A program made the position numbers and the translations under genes. A stretch of DNA of 64,000 bases from Deltaproteobacteria bacterium (GTDB taxonomy: Bacteria; Myxococcota_A; Polyangia; Polyangiales; JADJMO01): the NCBI GenBank assembly GCA_025363655.1, contig JANYDK010000145.1:1-64000 (forward strand). The letters are read 5' to 3'. Positions 25,474 through 34,914 of the stretch are shown one piece after another (the stretch's first letter is position 1; every line of letters begins with the position of its first letter). The notes below the pieces were generated by a model that was not told where the DNA came from, ran no database searches, and saw only the letters and a list, made by a program, of their open reading frames with translations.

Positions 25474-26691
25474 GTGCCGCTTCACGCCCCCGCCCCGACA
25501 CCGCGAACGATCCTCTGCATTTCCAGCTATTTCAAAGGCAACGACTTCCTCGAGGAGTGCAAACGTCAGGGCTGCAAAGTCTTGCTCCTGACGGTCTCTT
25601 CGCTGCTCGACAAGCCCTGGGCGCGAGACGCCTGCGACGAGGTGCACGCCCTCGACTCGTTCGCCGATCGGCGCCACGTCCTCAACGCCATCAGCTGGCT
25701 CGCCCGCACGCGCGACATCACCCGCGTCGCGCCCCTCGACGATTTCGACGTCGAGCTTGCCGCGCACGTCCGCGAGCACTTGCGCATTCCGGGGATGGGC
25801 GAGACGACCGCGCGCTACTTCCGCGACAAGTTGGCGATGCGCGCGCGCTGCCTCGATCGGCGCATTCCGGTGCCCGAGTTCGTCGGCTGTCTCAACGACG
25901 CGCGCATCGGTCGCTTCCTCGAGAGCGTTCCGGCGCCGTGGCTCCTCAAGCCGCGCTCCGAGGCGTCGTCGGTCGGCATCGTCAAGTTCACCGACGCCAA
26001 AGACGTGTGGGCGAAGCTCGAGCAGCTCGGCGACGAGCGTTCGCGCTACCTCATCGAGCGCATGGTGCCGGGGCACGTGCTCCACGTCGACTCGATCGTG
26101 AGCGAGCGCGAGGTCGTCTTCGCGGAGGTGCATCAGTATCGCAAGCCGCTCCTGCAGGTGTCGCAAGAGGGCGGCATCTTCGCCACGCGCACCGTGCTCC
26201 ACGGCAGCGATCTCGAGCGTCAGCTCCTCGACACCCATCGGGAGGTCGTCCATCACCTCGGGATGGTGCGCGGCGTGACGCACACCGAGTACATCCTCGA
26301 CCAAGACGGCGTCGTTCATTTCCTCGAGACCGGCGCGCGCGTCGGCGGCGTGCACATCGCCGATTTGGTCGAGGCGAGCAGCGGCATCAACCTCTGGCGT
26401 GAGTGGGCGAAGATCGAAATCGCCCAGGGCGAAGGGCCCTACACGGTGCCCGAGCGTCGCAACGACTACGGCGGATTGATCGTCTCGCTGGCCCGGCAGG
26501 AGAAGCCCGATACGTCGGCGTACTCCGATCCCGAGGTGGTCTGGCGGATGACCGAGAACCCGTTCCACGTCGGCCTCGTCGTCCGCTCGCCCGAACACGG
26601 ACGTGTCGAGACGTTGGTCGAAGAGTACGTGCCGCGCATCGCTCGCGACTTCGCCGCGGTGATGCCGCCAGCGGCGACGGTCACTTCCTAG
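25474..26691 (+). CDS. ATP-grasp domain protein
   Basis: A 405-residue enzyme of the ATP-grasp superfamily, which couples ATP to carboxylate-amine or thiol ligation. An N-terminal Rossmann-like segment (TILCISSYFKGNDFLEECKRQGCKVLLLTV) leads to the ATP-grasp core: RYFRDKLAMRARCLDRRIPVPEF, PWLLKPRSEASSVGI (phosphate-loop region) and RYLIERMVPGHVLHVDSIV. The metal-binding strand reads VVHFLETGARVGG, where the more usual form is ExNPR. No ATG fits the conserved N-terminus. GTG 25474 is the best start; ATG-led 25381 would add 31 residues rich in Cys/Arg. The amine partner and product are unknown. The gene starts 107 bp from the divergent surface-lipoprotein gene. Confidence 0.83.
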   Translation: MPLHAPAPTPRTILCISSYFKGNDFLEECKRQGCKVLLLTVSSLLDKPWARDACDEVHALDSFADRRHVLNAISWLARTRDITRVAPLDDFDVELAAHVREHLRIPGMGETTARYFRDKLAMRARCLDRRIPVPEFVGCLNDARIGRFLESVPAPWLLKPRSEASSVGIVKFTDAKDVWAKLEQLGDERSRYLIERMVPGHVLHVDSIVSEREVVFAEVHQYRKPLLQVSQEGGIFATRTVLHGSDLERQLLDTHREVVHHLGMVRGVTHTEYILDQDGVVHFLETGARVGGVHIADLVEASSGINLWREWAKIEIAQGEGPYTVPERRNDYGGLIVSLARQEKPDTSAYSDPEVVWRMTENPFHVGLVVRSPEHGRVETLVEEYVPRIARDFAAVMPPAATVTS

Positions 26692-26720
26692 ATCACCCAA
26701 TCACCGAAAGTTTCGCAAGA

Positions 26721-28289
26721 TCACGCGCCTTCGAGCCACGCGGTGAGCGTCGCGACCGGGGACGCCGTCGGACGACCGTTCTGCCAGTCGGGCGGATCGC
26801 AGGCGGCGCCGCCGATGTCCAAGTGGATGAACGGCAGGCCTGTGCCCTTGAGCCCGGCGGTGACGTCGAGGAAGGCGAAGGGAAATTGATGACCCCGCGG
26901 GGTGTTGACGCTCGCCGCACGATTGCACGAGAGAATCTCTTCCGCGCCTGATTTTCCGAGGATGAACGAATAGTCCTCGCGACGCGGGCGCGAGCGCTCC
27001 ATCGGTTCGCCCCACAGCTCGCCGAGGAGATCGAGACGATCCATCGCTGGCTTCGACGCCGCGTTGCCGATGCCGCCGATGTACGGACCATAGGCGCGAT
27101 AGACGTGACCGGTGAGCGTGGCGACGGAGATGACGAGCGGATCGGGCGCGCCGGTGGCGATTTCTTTGGCGACGCTGAGGAGATCGGAGAGCACGAGGCG
27201 TCCTTCGGCGTCGGTGTTGCCGATGCGAACGCGAACGCCGCCGCGGCTCTGGATGATCTCGTCGCTGACGAACGACTCTTCACCGATCGAGTTGCGGACC
27301 ATGCCGAGGAGCCCGACGACGCGCACGCCCGGCACCTCCAGCTCGGCCGCGACCTTGAGGACGCCCGCGACCGCCGCGGCGCCGCCCTTGTCGCGCGACA
27401 TGCCGGCCATGTGACCGTCGGTCTTCAAGTCGGCGCCGCCGGTGTCGTAGGTGACGCCTTTGCCGACGAGGACGAGGGTGCGGGTGATCTTGCCGTGGGC
27501 GTCCGGCGTCGCGTGCTCGAGGTGGATGACGCACGGACGATGACGCGGAACGACCTGCGAGGCACGTGCGACCGCCGCCAGGAGCGGATAGCCGGAGACG
27601 TCGTGCTCGACCTTCACTGTGACCGAAGTGCCGGAAAAAGCAGCTTCGCAGAGCTCGGCGACCCGAAGCGGGGACATGCGCTCGGGCTCGGTGCCGGCGA
27701 TGTCACGGGCGAGCGCGCGTCCGGCCTCGATGGCGGAGAGTCGACGTGCGCGGCTGTCGTCGATGCCGAGGACGGTGATGCTCTGTGCGGTGCGCGGCGC
27801 CTTCTCGGCCTCGCGCACCTCGAGCGGCACCCATTGGCTGGCGAGGGCCGAGAGGGCAGCGACGTCGACCGCGCGAGAGAGCCGTGCGTGGTTCTGCGTG
27901 CTCGTCGTGCTCGAGCTGGGGGCGAACACCGCCAAGAGAGGTCGCTGTGCACCCGCGCTGGTCGCTCGCGTGGTCGCAGCGAAGGCGCTCTCGCCGATCG
28001 CGCGGACGTCGTCGGTCTCTCCTTCGAGGCTCGAGGTCGCCGCGAGCACGAGCCTTCCGCCCGGCGCTGCGGCGATCGGGAGCACGATCGGCCCGTGCGC
28101 CTTGGCGAGCGACGCGTCGACCGCGAACGCTGCCTCGACTGCGTGGGCGAGCTCGGCCGAGAGCTTGCCGAGGTGCTGCGCGAGCGGCGCAGTACCGACG
28201 ACGATCAACGCGTCATGCGCTGCCGTGACGTCGGCGCCGAGCGTGAGAGAGGGGAGAGCACGCAGCGTGGGGGGCTTGGGTTGCGCCAT
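26721..28289 (-). CDS. M17 leucyl aminopeptidase family protein
   Basis: A 522-residue cytosolic dizinc aminopeptidase. The catalytic half keeps all family motifs: LVGKGVTYDTGGADLKTDG (Lys and Asp ligands), MSRDKGGAAAVAGVL (Asp ligand), and RIGNTDAEGRLVLSDLLS (Asp/Glu ligands and catalytic Arg). The N-terminal 180 residues are diverged, as usual. The usual NMPSG stretch is replaced by RNSIGEESFVSDEII, so it belongs to a divergent branch rather than canonical PepA. ATG 28289 (MAQPKPPT) is chosen; the in-frame extension to 28328 is Arg-rich. It probably acts in peptide turnover. Confidence 0.9.
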   Translation of the reverse strand: MAQPKPPTLRALPSLTLGADVTAAHDALIVVGTAPLAQHLGKLSAELAHAVEAAFAVDASLAKAHGPIVLPIAAAPGGRLVLAATSSLEGETDDVRAIGESAFAATTRATSAGAQRPLLAVFAPSSSTTSTQNHARLSRAVDVAALSALASQWVPLEVREAEKAPRTAQSITVLGIDDSRARRLSAIEAGRALARDIAGTEPERMSPLRVAELCEAAFSGTSVTVKVEHDVSGYPLLAAVARASQVVPRHRPCVIHLEHATPDAHGKITRTLVLVGKGVTYDTGGADLKTDGHMAGMSRDKGGAAAVAGVLKVAAELEVPGVRVVGLLGMVRNSIGEESFVSDEIIQSRGGVRVRIGNTDAEGRLVLSDLLSVAKEIATGAPDPLVISVATLTGHVYRAYGPYIGGIGNAASKPAMDRLDLLGELWGEPMERSRPRREDYSFILGKSGAEEILSCNRAASVNTPRGHQFPFAFLDVTAGLKGTGLPFIHLDIGGAACDPPDWQNGRPTASPVATLTAWLEGA

Positions 28290-28359
28290 CGAGGCGCGGA
28301 GAATGGATCGAGCCCGACGCGCGCGCAATCCCCCTGATTTTTCTGCAGGATCAATGGGA

Positions 28360-28779
28360 TCAGAGGACGGCGCGGAGCTCGCTGGCGGTGTCGGTGTAGC
28401 CGACCCAGGAGACGACCTTCCCAGCGTCGTCGAACGTCCAGTGATGCACGGTGGCGACCTTCATCGCCACGCCGGAGCTACGCACCTTGTAGCGCTCGTC
28501 GAAGAAGAAGACGACGCCCTTGCCGTCGAGCGTGACGGCGACGTTCTTCACGTCCATTCCTTGCGGCTCGAACACGGTGACGAGCGCCTCGAAGAAGCCC
28601 GGGACCTCGGTGTTCTTCGTGTAGGTCTGGAAGAGCGGATGCTGGGCGCCGGCGATCGCAGGGTCGATGTTGATGCCCCAGCGGACGTCGGGATGCAGCG
28701 CGCCGACGATGGTCGGCATGTCGCCTTTTTCGAAGGCTGCGTAGAGGTTTTTGACGGTCTCGACGTGGGCGTTGGACAT
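28360..28779 (-). CDS. SnoaL/NTF2-like fold protein
   Basis: A 139-residue protein of the SnoaL-like NTF2 fold. It begins HVETVKNLYAAFEKGDMPTIVGALHPDVRWGI and ends VHHWTFDDAGKVVSWVGYTDTASELRAVL, both typical of ketosteroid-isomerase-like proteins. GGGAG stands 6 nt before the ATG. It follows the alpha/beta-hydrolase lipoprotein gene on the same strand after 128 nt and precedes the M17 peptidase gene by 70 nt. No catalytic assignment can be made; such proteins range from isomerases to ligand-binding accessory factors. Confidence 0.88.
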   Translation of the reverse strand: MSNAHVETVKNLYAAFEKGDMPTIVGALHPDVRWGINIDPAIAGAQHPLFQTYTKNTEVPGFFEALVTVFEPQGMDVKNVAVTLDGKGVVFFFDERYKVRSSGVAMKVATVHHWTFDDAGKVVSWVGYTDTASELRAVL

Positions 28780-28907
28780 GGCTTGCTCCCTCCTCTGTGC
28801 TCTCGGCACGCGGCGCAGCCGTTCGTACGACTCGTGTACGAGCGGCGCGTCGAGAGGAGGTACGGAGCGAGGGCTGCGGTCGGATCGAAGCCGATCGACC
28901 GAAAATC

Positions 28908-30641
28908 TCAACGCGCGTCGATGACCACGCCGCCGGCGGTGGTGTTGTCCTTCACGAACGTGCCGAGGGTGTCGTACCAAGTCTTCCCGGCGTCGACGTC
29001 GTGGGCCATCACTGGATCGACGTGGGTGAACGAGAGATCGACGATGAGCCGCCACGCGCGGGGATCGGTGCGCGGTGTGCCCGCGAGCGGACGTCCGGCG
29101 CCGATGGGGACCTTGGCGAGCATCGCCGCCAACTTGTCGTACGACTTGGCCGTCGGAGGACTCGAGCCCGCGTCCCCCGTGAGCTGCGCCGCGAAGGCGA
29201 GGACGGGCAAATCGATCTCCGCGCCGTGTTGCGCACGAAGGCCATATTCAGCACGAAAATCGTCTTTTTGGATGTTCAAGCTGCCGACGAACCCAGCGTC
29301 GAGCGCGAGTCGCGTGGGGAAGTACCACTCGATGAAGTTGAGGCCCGGCCCTTCGTAGAACGCTCGCGCCATCTCGGGCATCGAGGTCTTCTCTTTCGGC
29401 GTCACCTGATCGTAGTCGAGCCAATCGTAGGACTTGGTCGGCTCGGTCGGGTGGACGACGGTGGCGCCGAACGCGGCCTTGTAGCTCTCGACCTTGCCGC
29501 CGCTCGCCTTGCCCATCGAGACCGCGGCGATGGTCACCGCGGCTGACTCGTCGTCGAAGGCGAAGCCGAAGGCCGCGCGGTTGGTCATCGGCGGCACCTC
29601 GGTGCTCTTGAGCCCGAGCAGGAGCGCGAAGGTGCCGAGGAGATCGTCGTCGGAGATGCGCGGCGCGTTGCCGGCGAAGGACGTGGCGAGCGCGATGCGT
29701 TCGGCCTGCTCGCCGACGGCGACGCCGAGGAGGGGCAGCGTGATGAACGGTTGCAACCGACGGACGACGTCGACGCCCGGCACGTTGAACGCGCTGGTGC
29801 TCGAAGGGTCACCGTTCTCGTAGATTTTTCGGTCGAATTTGCTCGGCGGATCGCCCTCGGCGTTGGCGACGCCGTCGATCAGGACGACGCCCGCGAGCTC
29901 GTCGAAGCCGCGCACGCCGTCGAAATCCCACGCCGCGTAGGCCTCGGCGATCGTCGCGCCGAGCGAGTGACCGACGAGGACTACGCGCGACTTTCGTTCG
30001 GCCGCGGGGACGAGCGAGACGACCGCGTGCAGATCGCCGACCGTCGTCGCCATGCCCCACTCGGACTCCCAAGGGAGAGCCGTCTCGTCGAGGAAGCCGG
30101 CGAAGGTCTTGCCTTCGACGCTCGCGCCATCGACGTAGTACTTGCTCGACCACGAGACGTCTTTGCGCACCTCGGCGACGTCGGCGCCGTGCGTGTCCTC
30201 GAGGAGGTTGCTCCGTCGATCGATCGCCCACGCCTCGATCCCGCCAGCGCCATCGGCCGCGCCACGACGCACGAGCGCGCGGGCGAGACCGTCGAAGGCT
30301 TGCGAGCCGGCGAGAAAGCCCGGCATCAAGACGACGATCGCCTTGGCCGGTTTCGGCGGCGTCGCGTCGACCCGATACCGCACGACGCGCACGAAATTCT
30401 GGGCCGCTGGCGTCGCAGCCTTCAACGTCGGGTTGTCGGGAGGCGTGACGCCGGGCACGAGGAACGTCTCGCGGACGATGCCGGTCTCGACGACGGCATG
30501 CGCCGGCGGAGGCGTGTACGCGGCGACGGTGACGGGGGGCGCATCGCCGCTCTTGCTCGAGCAAGCGCTGGCCAAGGCAGCCGCGACGACGACGGAGGAC
30601 AGCGAGAGGGCGACGAGTGCGTATCGAGAGACGTGGCGCAT
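28908..30641 (-). CDS. Alpha/beta-hydrolase lipoprotein
   Basis: A 577-residue predicted lipoprotein (signal ending LASACSS). Residues about 80-290 form an alpha/beta-hydrolase core: KAIVVLMPGFLAGSQAFDGLARALVRRG (oxyanion strand) and VVLVGHSLGATIAEAYAAWDFDG (nucleophile elbow GHSLG). The C-terminal half has no clear family. It includes FEGPGLNFIEWYFPTRLALD-like and FVKDNTTAGGVVIDAR segments and could be a lid or a substrate-binding extension. The catalytic acid and base were not placed with confidence. It is probably an esterase or lipase acting in the periplasm or at the outer membrane. Confidence 0.82.
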   Translation of the reverse strand: MRHVSRYALVALSLSSVVVAAALASACSSKSGDAPPVTVAAYTPPPAHAVVETGIVRETFLVPGVTPPDNPTLKAATPAAQNFVRVVRYRVDATPPKPAKAIVVLMPGFLAGSQAFDGLARALVRRGAADGAGGIEAWAIDRRSNLLEDTHGADVAEVRKDVSWSSKYYVDGASVEGKTFAGFLDETALPWESEWGMATTVGDLHAVVSLVPAAERKSRVVLVGHSLGATIAEAYAAWDFDGVRGFDELAGVVLIDGVANAEGDPPSKFDRKIYENGDPSSTSAFNVPGVDVVRRLQPFITLPLLGVAVGEQAERIALATSFAGNAPRISDDDLLGTFALLLGLKSTEVPPMTNRAAFGFAFDDESAAVTIAAVSMGKASGGKVESYKAAFGATVVHPTEPTKSYDWLDYDQVTPKEKTSMPEMARAFYEGPGLNFIEWYFPTRLALDAGFVGSLNIQKDDFRAEYGLRAQHGAEIDLPVLAFAAQLTGDAGSSPPTAKSYDKLAAMLAKVPIGAGRPLAGTPRTDPRAWRLIVDLSFTHVDPVMAHDVDAGKTWYDTLGTFVKDNTTAGGVVIDAR

Positions 30642-30792
30642 GCGATCCCTATACGCCAGCCACGCACGACGTCACTCGATGATCGTCTTGCGCCCGACGA
30701 CTCGATTTTACCGTATACCCGAGCGCTCGGCTTTGCGCGGGCGACCGCTGCGTGCTTGTCTGACCTAGGTGCTTGTCTTCTCGCGTGCTCCG

Positions 30793-33228
30793 ATGCGCGT
30801 CTTCGCCTTTGGTTCCTTCGCGGCTGCACTCGGTCTCGCGACGTGCGGGCTCCTCGTTGCGCCGAAGCACGCGCACGCCGGCGTCGTCTCGACCTACGTC
30901 CGCGCACAGGTCGCTGCCGGGGCGTCGTCGCCGTGGCTCGTCAGCGGAGCGCTCTCGCCTCCGGGGCCTTCTGGGTGGGAGACGTCTGGTTTTCTCGAAC
31001 GAACGGCGCGTTTGGCACTCTCGACGCATCTCCCGAGCACGCGCGCCGTCATGCTGCGGCTCGAGTCGATCGTGCTCCGCGACGATGGCGGACGGGTGGT
31101 CTCGTTCACGCAAGAGGCCGGCGGGTTGCTCGTGCTCGATCGCGGCGCGCGCGTCCTCTTCGACGGCTCCGGCGTCGTCGTCATGGCGAGCGCGATCGTC
31201 GATGGCCGGTTGACGTCATCTTGGAGCTCGAGCCCTCCCGCGCCTCCAGCCATCGACGTTCACGCTGCCGCCAACATGGTGCGCGCTCGTACGCCGTTCG
31301 CCCTCGACGTCGCCCGCGCGTCCCTCGTCGTCGTTCCCGCGGAAGACCTGCCGCGTCGCGCCTGGCTCTTGCGTGCGCGTCCCCCCTTCGAGCTGCCGAC
31401 GCGTCCGTACTTTCTCGTCGACGCCGATTCCGGCCGTTTTCTCGCACGGGGAGATCTCGCGCGCGCCGCCGATCGCGTGCATGCGTTCGCGGCCAACCCG
31501 ACCGCGTCGCCGACGCTCGACACGTTCACGCTCGATCGTCTCACCGGCGGCGCCACGGCAAAGACCCTCACCACGGCGCAGCTCGTCGCCCTCGGCTGCG
31601 TCGATCGTCACGCAGTGCGCTCGGTCCCGGGTCTCCTCACGAGCGGTTCGGTCTCGGTGCACTCGTGTGATCTGGCTGCGACGGCGATGCCCGATGCGTC
31701 GTTCGATTTTCTCTATCCGCGTCCGACCAGCGATGCCGAGGAGAGCGACGCGCTCGCCGAGACGTCCGTCGCCTACCACACCGATCGCGCGCTCACGTTC
31801 TTCTCCGACCTCGGCCTGACGTCGCTGCGAAAGGAAGCGGTGCCGCTCACCGTCATCGCCAACGTGCGGATGCCGAGCGGATGGAGCGGAGCGAGCGTCG
31901 GCGATCTCGCATGCACCACCTGCGCCCTCGAGCGACTGGACAACGCCTACTACGTGCCGAGCCCCGATCCGTTCGAGGACGTCTTTCCCCATCACGGCGA
32001 CGCGCTCTTCCTCGGGCAAGGAAAGAGCCTTGATTTTGCGTACGACGGTGATGTCGTGGTCCACGAAGCAGGACACGCGCTCGTCGCCAGCACGGCCAAG
32101 CTGGTCGGCTTCTTCCACGCCGACGACCAAGGTGCGAGCGACGCGCCGTCGGCGATGAACGAAGGCCTCGCCGACTATTTTTCGGCGGCGCTCGCGGGGG
32201 ATCCGCGTGTCGGTGAGTACGCCGGTGGAGGCTCGCCCATCCGACGGCTCGACAACACCGATCGTTGCCCTGACGTGTTCTTCGGCGAGCCGCACTCCGA
32301 CTCGACCGCGTTCTCCGGCGCTCTCTGGACCGCGCGCGGAAAGAGCGCCGATGCCCGCGCGTTCGATCGCGGCGTCGTCGTCGGGCTGCAGATGGCGCCG
32401 AGCGGCGATCTCGACTTCGCCGATCTCGCGGCGCTCCTCGAAGAAGGCGTGAAGAAAGAGGCGGGCGCAGCGGCCGCGACCGCGCTCACCGAGGCGATGA
32501 CCGCGCGCAGTCTCCTCCCGTGCACGCGCGTTCGGCAGATCGCGAGCGGCGGAGGCAAGTCATTCGGCTTCGGCTTTCTCAGCGTCGGCGCCGCGCTCCC
32601 TGCCGGCAATGGACCCGACGGCGTCACGCCCGGCGTCGTTCAATTTCACCAAGCGCTGCCAACGTCGGCAGTGCGCGTCACCATTCGCATGACGCTGCGC
32701 GAGTTCCCGGCGGAGCCCGCGTGGCTCGGCCCCGAGGCGTGGACACCGGAGCTCCTGGTGAAGCTCGGCGACGCCAAAGCGATGAAATTCACGGCCGGAA
32801 AAGGCGATTTCACCGCCCGTGCACCGGCAGCAGCCGCGGCCACGTTCGTCGTCCCCACCGGCGCCACCGATCTGCATCTGATGATCGCCGCGGCCACCGG
32901 GCAGGGGCTGTACGACGACGTCTCGGTCGACGTCACGCGCGTCGATCCACCCATCGACGCGGGTCCTGACGCAACTGGTGACGCATCGAGCGACGCATCG
33001 GTCGATGCATTCGGTGACGCGCGTGCCGACTCTGCCGACCCACACGCGGACGCGCTCGTCGATGCCGGTGCCGATGTGGTCGTGCCTTCGGGGCCCGACG
33101 CGCCGAGTGACGGAGGATGCGGATGTCGTACCGAGCGCACCGAGGGCAGGGGCCTCCCCACGCTCCTCACGCTCTTCGGCGTCACCTTGGCGTCACTGAT
33201 CGTGAACCGCCGTCGACGCCGAACCTAG
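30793..33228 (+). CDS. Secreted gluzincin metalloprotease with MYXO-CTERM-like tail
   Basis: An 811-residue protein with a Sec signal (MRVFAFGSFAAALGLATCG, cleavage near AHA-G). The zinc site is VVHEAGHALV (His424, Glu425, His428) with NEGLADYF as the likely third-ligand helix (Glu457), similar to M4/M36-type proteases but with a longer spacing. A jelly-roll-like domain follows at about 620-710. An Asp/Ala-rich repeat linker leads to DGGCGC, a hydrophobic helix (TLLTLFGVTLASLIV) and RRRRR, the three-part layout of MYXO-CTERM surface sorting tails. ATG 30793 is chosen; GTG 30769 is an alternative. It is probably cell-surface anchored, with cleavage at the Cys motif. Confidence 0.83.
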   Translation: MRVFAFGSFAAALGLATCGLLVAPKHAHAGVVSTYVRAQVAAGASSPWLVSGALSPPGPSGWETSGFLERTARLALSTHLPSTRAVMLRLESIVLRDDGGRVVSFTQEAGGLLVLDRGARVLFDGSGVVVMASAIVDGRLTSSWSSSPPAPPAIDVHAAANMVRARTPFALDVARASLVVVPAEDLPRRAWLLRARPPFELPTRPYFLVDADSGRFLARGDLARAADRVHAFAANPTASPTLDTFTLDRLTGGATAKTLTTAQLVALGCVDRHAVRSVPGLLTSGSVSVHSCDLAATAMPDASFDFLYPRPTSDAEESDALAETSVAYHTDRALTFFSDLGLTSLRKEAVPLTVIANVRMPSGWSGASVGDLACTTCALERLDNAYYVPSPDPFEDVFPHHGDALFLGQGKSLDFAYDGDVVVHEAGHALVASTAKLVGFFHADDQGASDAPSAMNEGLADYFSAALAGDPRVGEYAGGGSPIRRLDNTDRCPDVFFGEPHSDSTAFSGALWTARGKSADARAFDRGVVVGLQMAPSGDLDFADLAALLEEGVKKEAGAAAATALTEAMTARSLLPCTRVRQIASGGGKSFGFGFLSVGAALPAGNGPDGVTPGVVQFHQALPTSAVRVTIRMTLREFPAEPAWLGPEAWTPELLVKLGDAKAMKFTAGKGDFTARAPAAAAATFVVPTGATDLHLMIAAATGQGLYDDVSVDVTRVDPPIDAGPDATGDASSDASVDAFGDARADSADPHADALVDAGADVVVPSGPDAPSDGGCGCRTERTEGRGLPTLLTLFGVTLASLIVNRRRRRT

Positions 33229-33287
33229 AGTGTCGTCATCGAGCGACAGTTCGCACGAGAGAAAGTGCCCCAAAAATGAGGCAAACG

Positions 33288-33302
33288 CGCCGTCCCACGG
33301 CG
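33288..33302 (+). terminator. Short GC hairpin between protease and kinase genes
   Basis: CGCCGT (33288-33293) pairs with ACGGCG (33297-33302) around CCC. It lies 60 nt after the protease stop and 41 nt before the kinase start, with no T-run. It may be a weak terminator or a leader structure; chance is possible in GC-rich DNA. Confidence 0.25.
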
Positions 33303-33342
33303 GCGCCATGACCGGTATGATTCGTGATGAGGGTCGCGAAGG

Positions 33343-34899
33343 ATGCGCACGCCGGAGATGGAGGCGCTCGAAGCCACGATCAAGAGCTCCGGCAGCGGGC
33401 TGATCGGTCCGCGCGCTCCTTTCTCTTCGCAGCGCTGGCTCGGTCTCCAGGTCGATCACTTTCGCGTCGAGCGCACCCTCGGTCGGGGCGGCATGGGCAT
33501 CGTCTATGGCGCGCGCGACATGTCGCTCGATCGCCCGGTCGCGCTCAAGGTGCTCCCCGAAGAGCTCACCTTCGCGTCGCCGAGCGCCCGGCAAATCCTC
33601 GAAGAGCGCTTCATCCGCGAGGCGCGCGCGCAGGCAAAGCTCAACTCGCCGCACGTGGTGCACATCTATTACATCGGGCACCTCCCCGCGCCCGAGGGTG
33701 GTGCTGGCTCGCTCTATTTCGCGATGGAGCTCGTCGACGGCGCGCCCCTCGAAGCGACCCTCGACCGTCGTGCGCTGCTCGATCCCGAGGAAGCGCGGCA
33801 GCTCATGCTGCAGGTGGCGCACGGTCTCCGCGACGCGTACCGCGCTGGCATCATCCATCGCGACATCAAGCCGTCGAACATTCTCCGCGACAAGAACGGC
33901 TACGTGAAAATCGCCGACTTCGGCATCGCCAAGCCGCTCGATCAAGAGGGCGACAAATCGATCACCCAAGACGGCATCCTCCTCGGTACGCCGCTCTACA
34001 TGGCTCCCGAGCAGGCCCGCGGTGAGGCAGTCGATCATCGCGCGGACATGTACGCGTTCGGCGCGACCTTCCATCACCTCATCGCCGGCGAGCCGCCCTA
34101 CGACGCGCCGACGCCGATCGCCGTCTTGGCAAAGCACTTCTCGGAGCCGGTACCCAAGCTCGCCGCGCTCGTGAAAGACGTCCCTCCGGCGCTCGCCGCG
34201 ATCATCGAGAAAATGCTGGGAAAGACGCGTGAGGAGCGCTTCGATAGCTACGACGATCTGATCGCCGCGCTCGAAGCAGCCGCGCCCGAGTCGAAGAGCT
34301 ACGTCGGCTTCTGGGCCCGCGGCGCCGCGGCGACGATGGACATGGTGGTCACCGGCGGCCTCATCGCGCTCCTCGGTTGGGTCGGCCTCGTGGTGCACTT
34401 CTTCTACGTCATCTTGGCGACCGGCTTGCGCGGGCAGACCATCGCCAAGTACCTGATGCGCTTCCAGGTGCAGCGGCCCGACGGAAGGCGACTCGGCCTC
34501 CTTCGAAGCAGCGTGCGCACGGTCTCGTCGCTCTGGTTTCCTTTCCTCATCGGCGCGCTCACGCTGGTGACGCGCGGCAAGGAAGACCTCCGCATCGGCG
34601 TCGAGCGCATGGGACCGACGGCGCTCTCGGAGCTGAAGTCGGTGATGTTCGCCGTCTACGTGAGCCACGCGCTCCTCACGCTGCTCTATCTCGCGGGGCT
34701 CGCCGTCGCCGCATTTCACCCGAAAAAACGTGCCCTTCATGACATGTTGGCCGACAGCGAGGTGGTCTATCGCCTGACGCCGCGCAAGCCGAGCGACGGC
34801 CCGGGCGATCGACGCGAGCTAAAAGATCGACGGCCCGGCGCGACGCCGACCCCCGCGCCCGTCGCGGCGACGATGCCGGCCAAGCCGACGCCCACGTAG
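33343..34899 (+). CDS. Serine/threonine protein kinase with C-terminal RDD membrane domain
   Basis: A 518-residue protein. The kinase domain (about 40-310) is complete: glycine loop LGRGGMGIVYGARD, VALKVL (Lys69), HRDIKPSN (172-179), DFGIAKPLD (192), GTPLYMAPEQ. An RDD domain (about 321-475) follows directly: GFWARGAAATMDMVVTGGLIALL, further hydrophobic helices, and HPKKRALHDMLADSEVVYRL, the typical RDD ending. The Pro/Lys/Arg-rich tail (480-518) looks disordered. The kinase is cytoplasmic and tethered to the inner membrane by RDD helices. Fusion to RDD, found in some sodium/proton antiporter-like and uncharacterised proteins, is a recurring myxobacterial architecture. The substrate is unknown. 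It is convergent with the archaemetzincin gene, 15 nt apart. Confidence 0.93.
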   Translation: MRTPEMEALEATIKSSGSGLIGPRAPFSSQRWLGLQVDHFRVERTLGRGGMGIVYGARDMSLDRPVALKVLPEELTFASPSARQILEERFIREARAQAKLNSPHVVHIYYIGHLPAPEGGAGSLYFAMELVDGAPLEATLDRRALLDPEEARQLMLQVAHGLRDAYRAGIIHRDIKPSNILRDKNGYVKIADFGIAKPLDQEGDKSITQDGILLGTPLYMAPEQARGEAVDHRADMYAFGATFHHLIAGEPPYDAPTPIAVLAKHFSEPVPKLAALVKDVPPALAAIIEKMLGKTREERFDSYDDLIAALEAAAPESKSYVGFWARGAAATMDMVVTGGLIALLGWVGLVVHFFYVILATGLRGQTIAKYLMRFQVQRPDGRRLGLLRSSVRTVSSLWFPFLIGALTLVTRGKEDLRIGVERMGPTALSELKSVMFAVYVSHALLTLLYLAGLAVAAFHPKKRALHDMLADSEVVYRLTPRKPSDGPGDRRELKDRRPGATPTPAPVAATMPAKPTPT

Positions 34900-34914
34900 T
34901 GAATCGAAGCGAGA

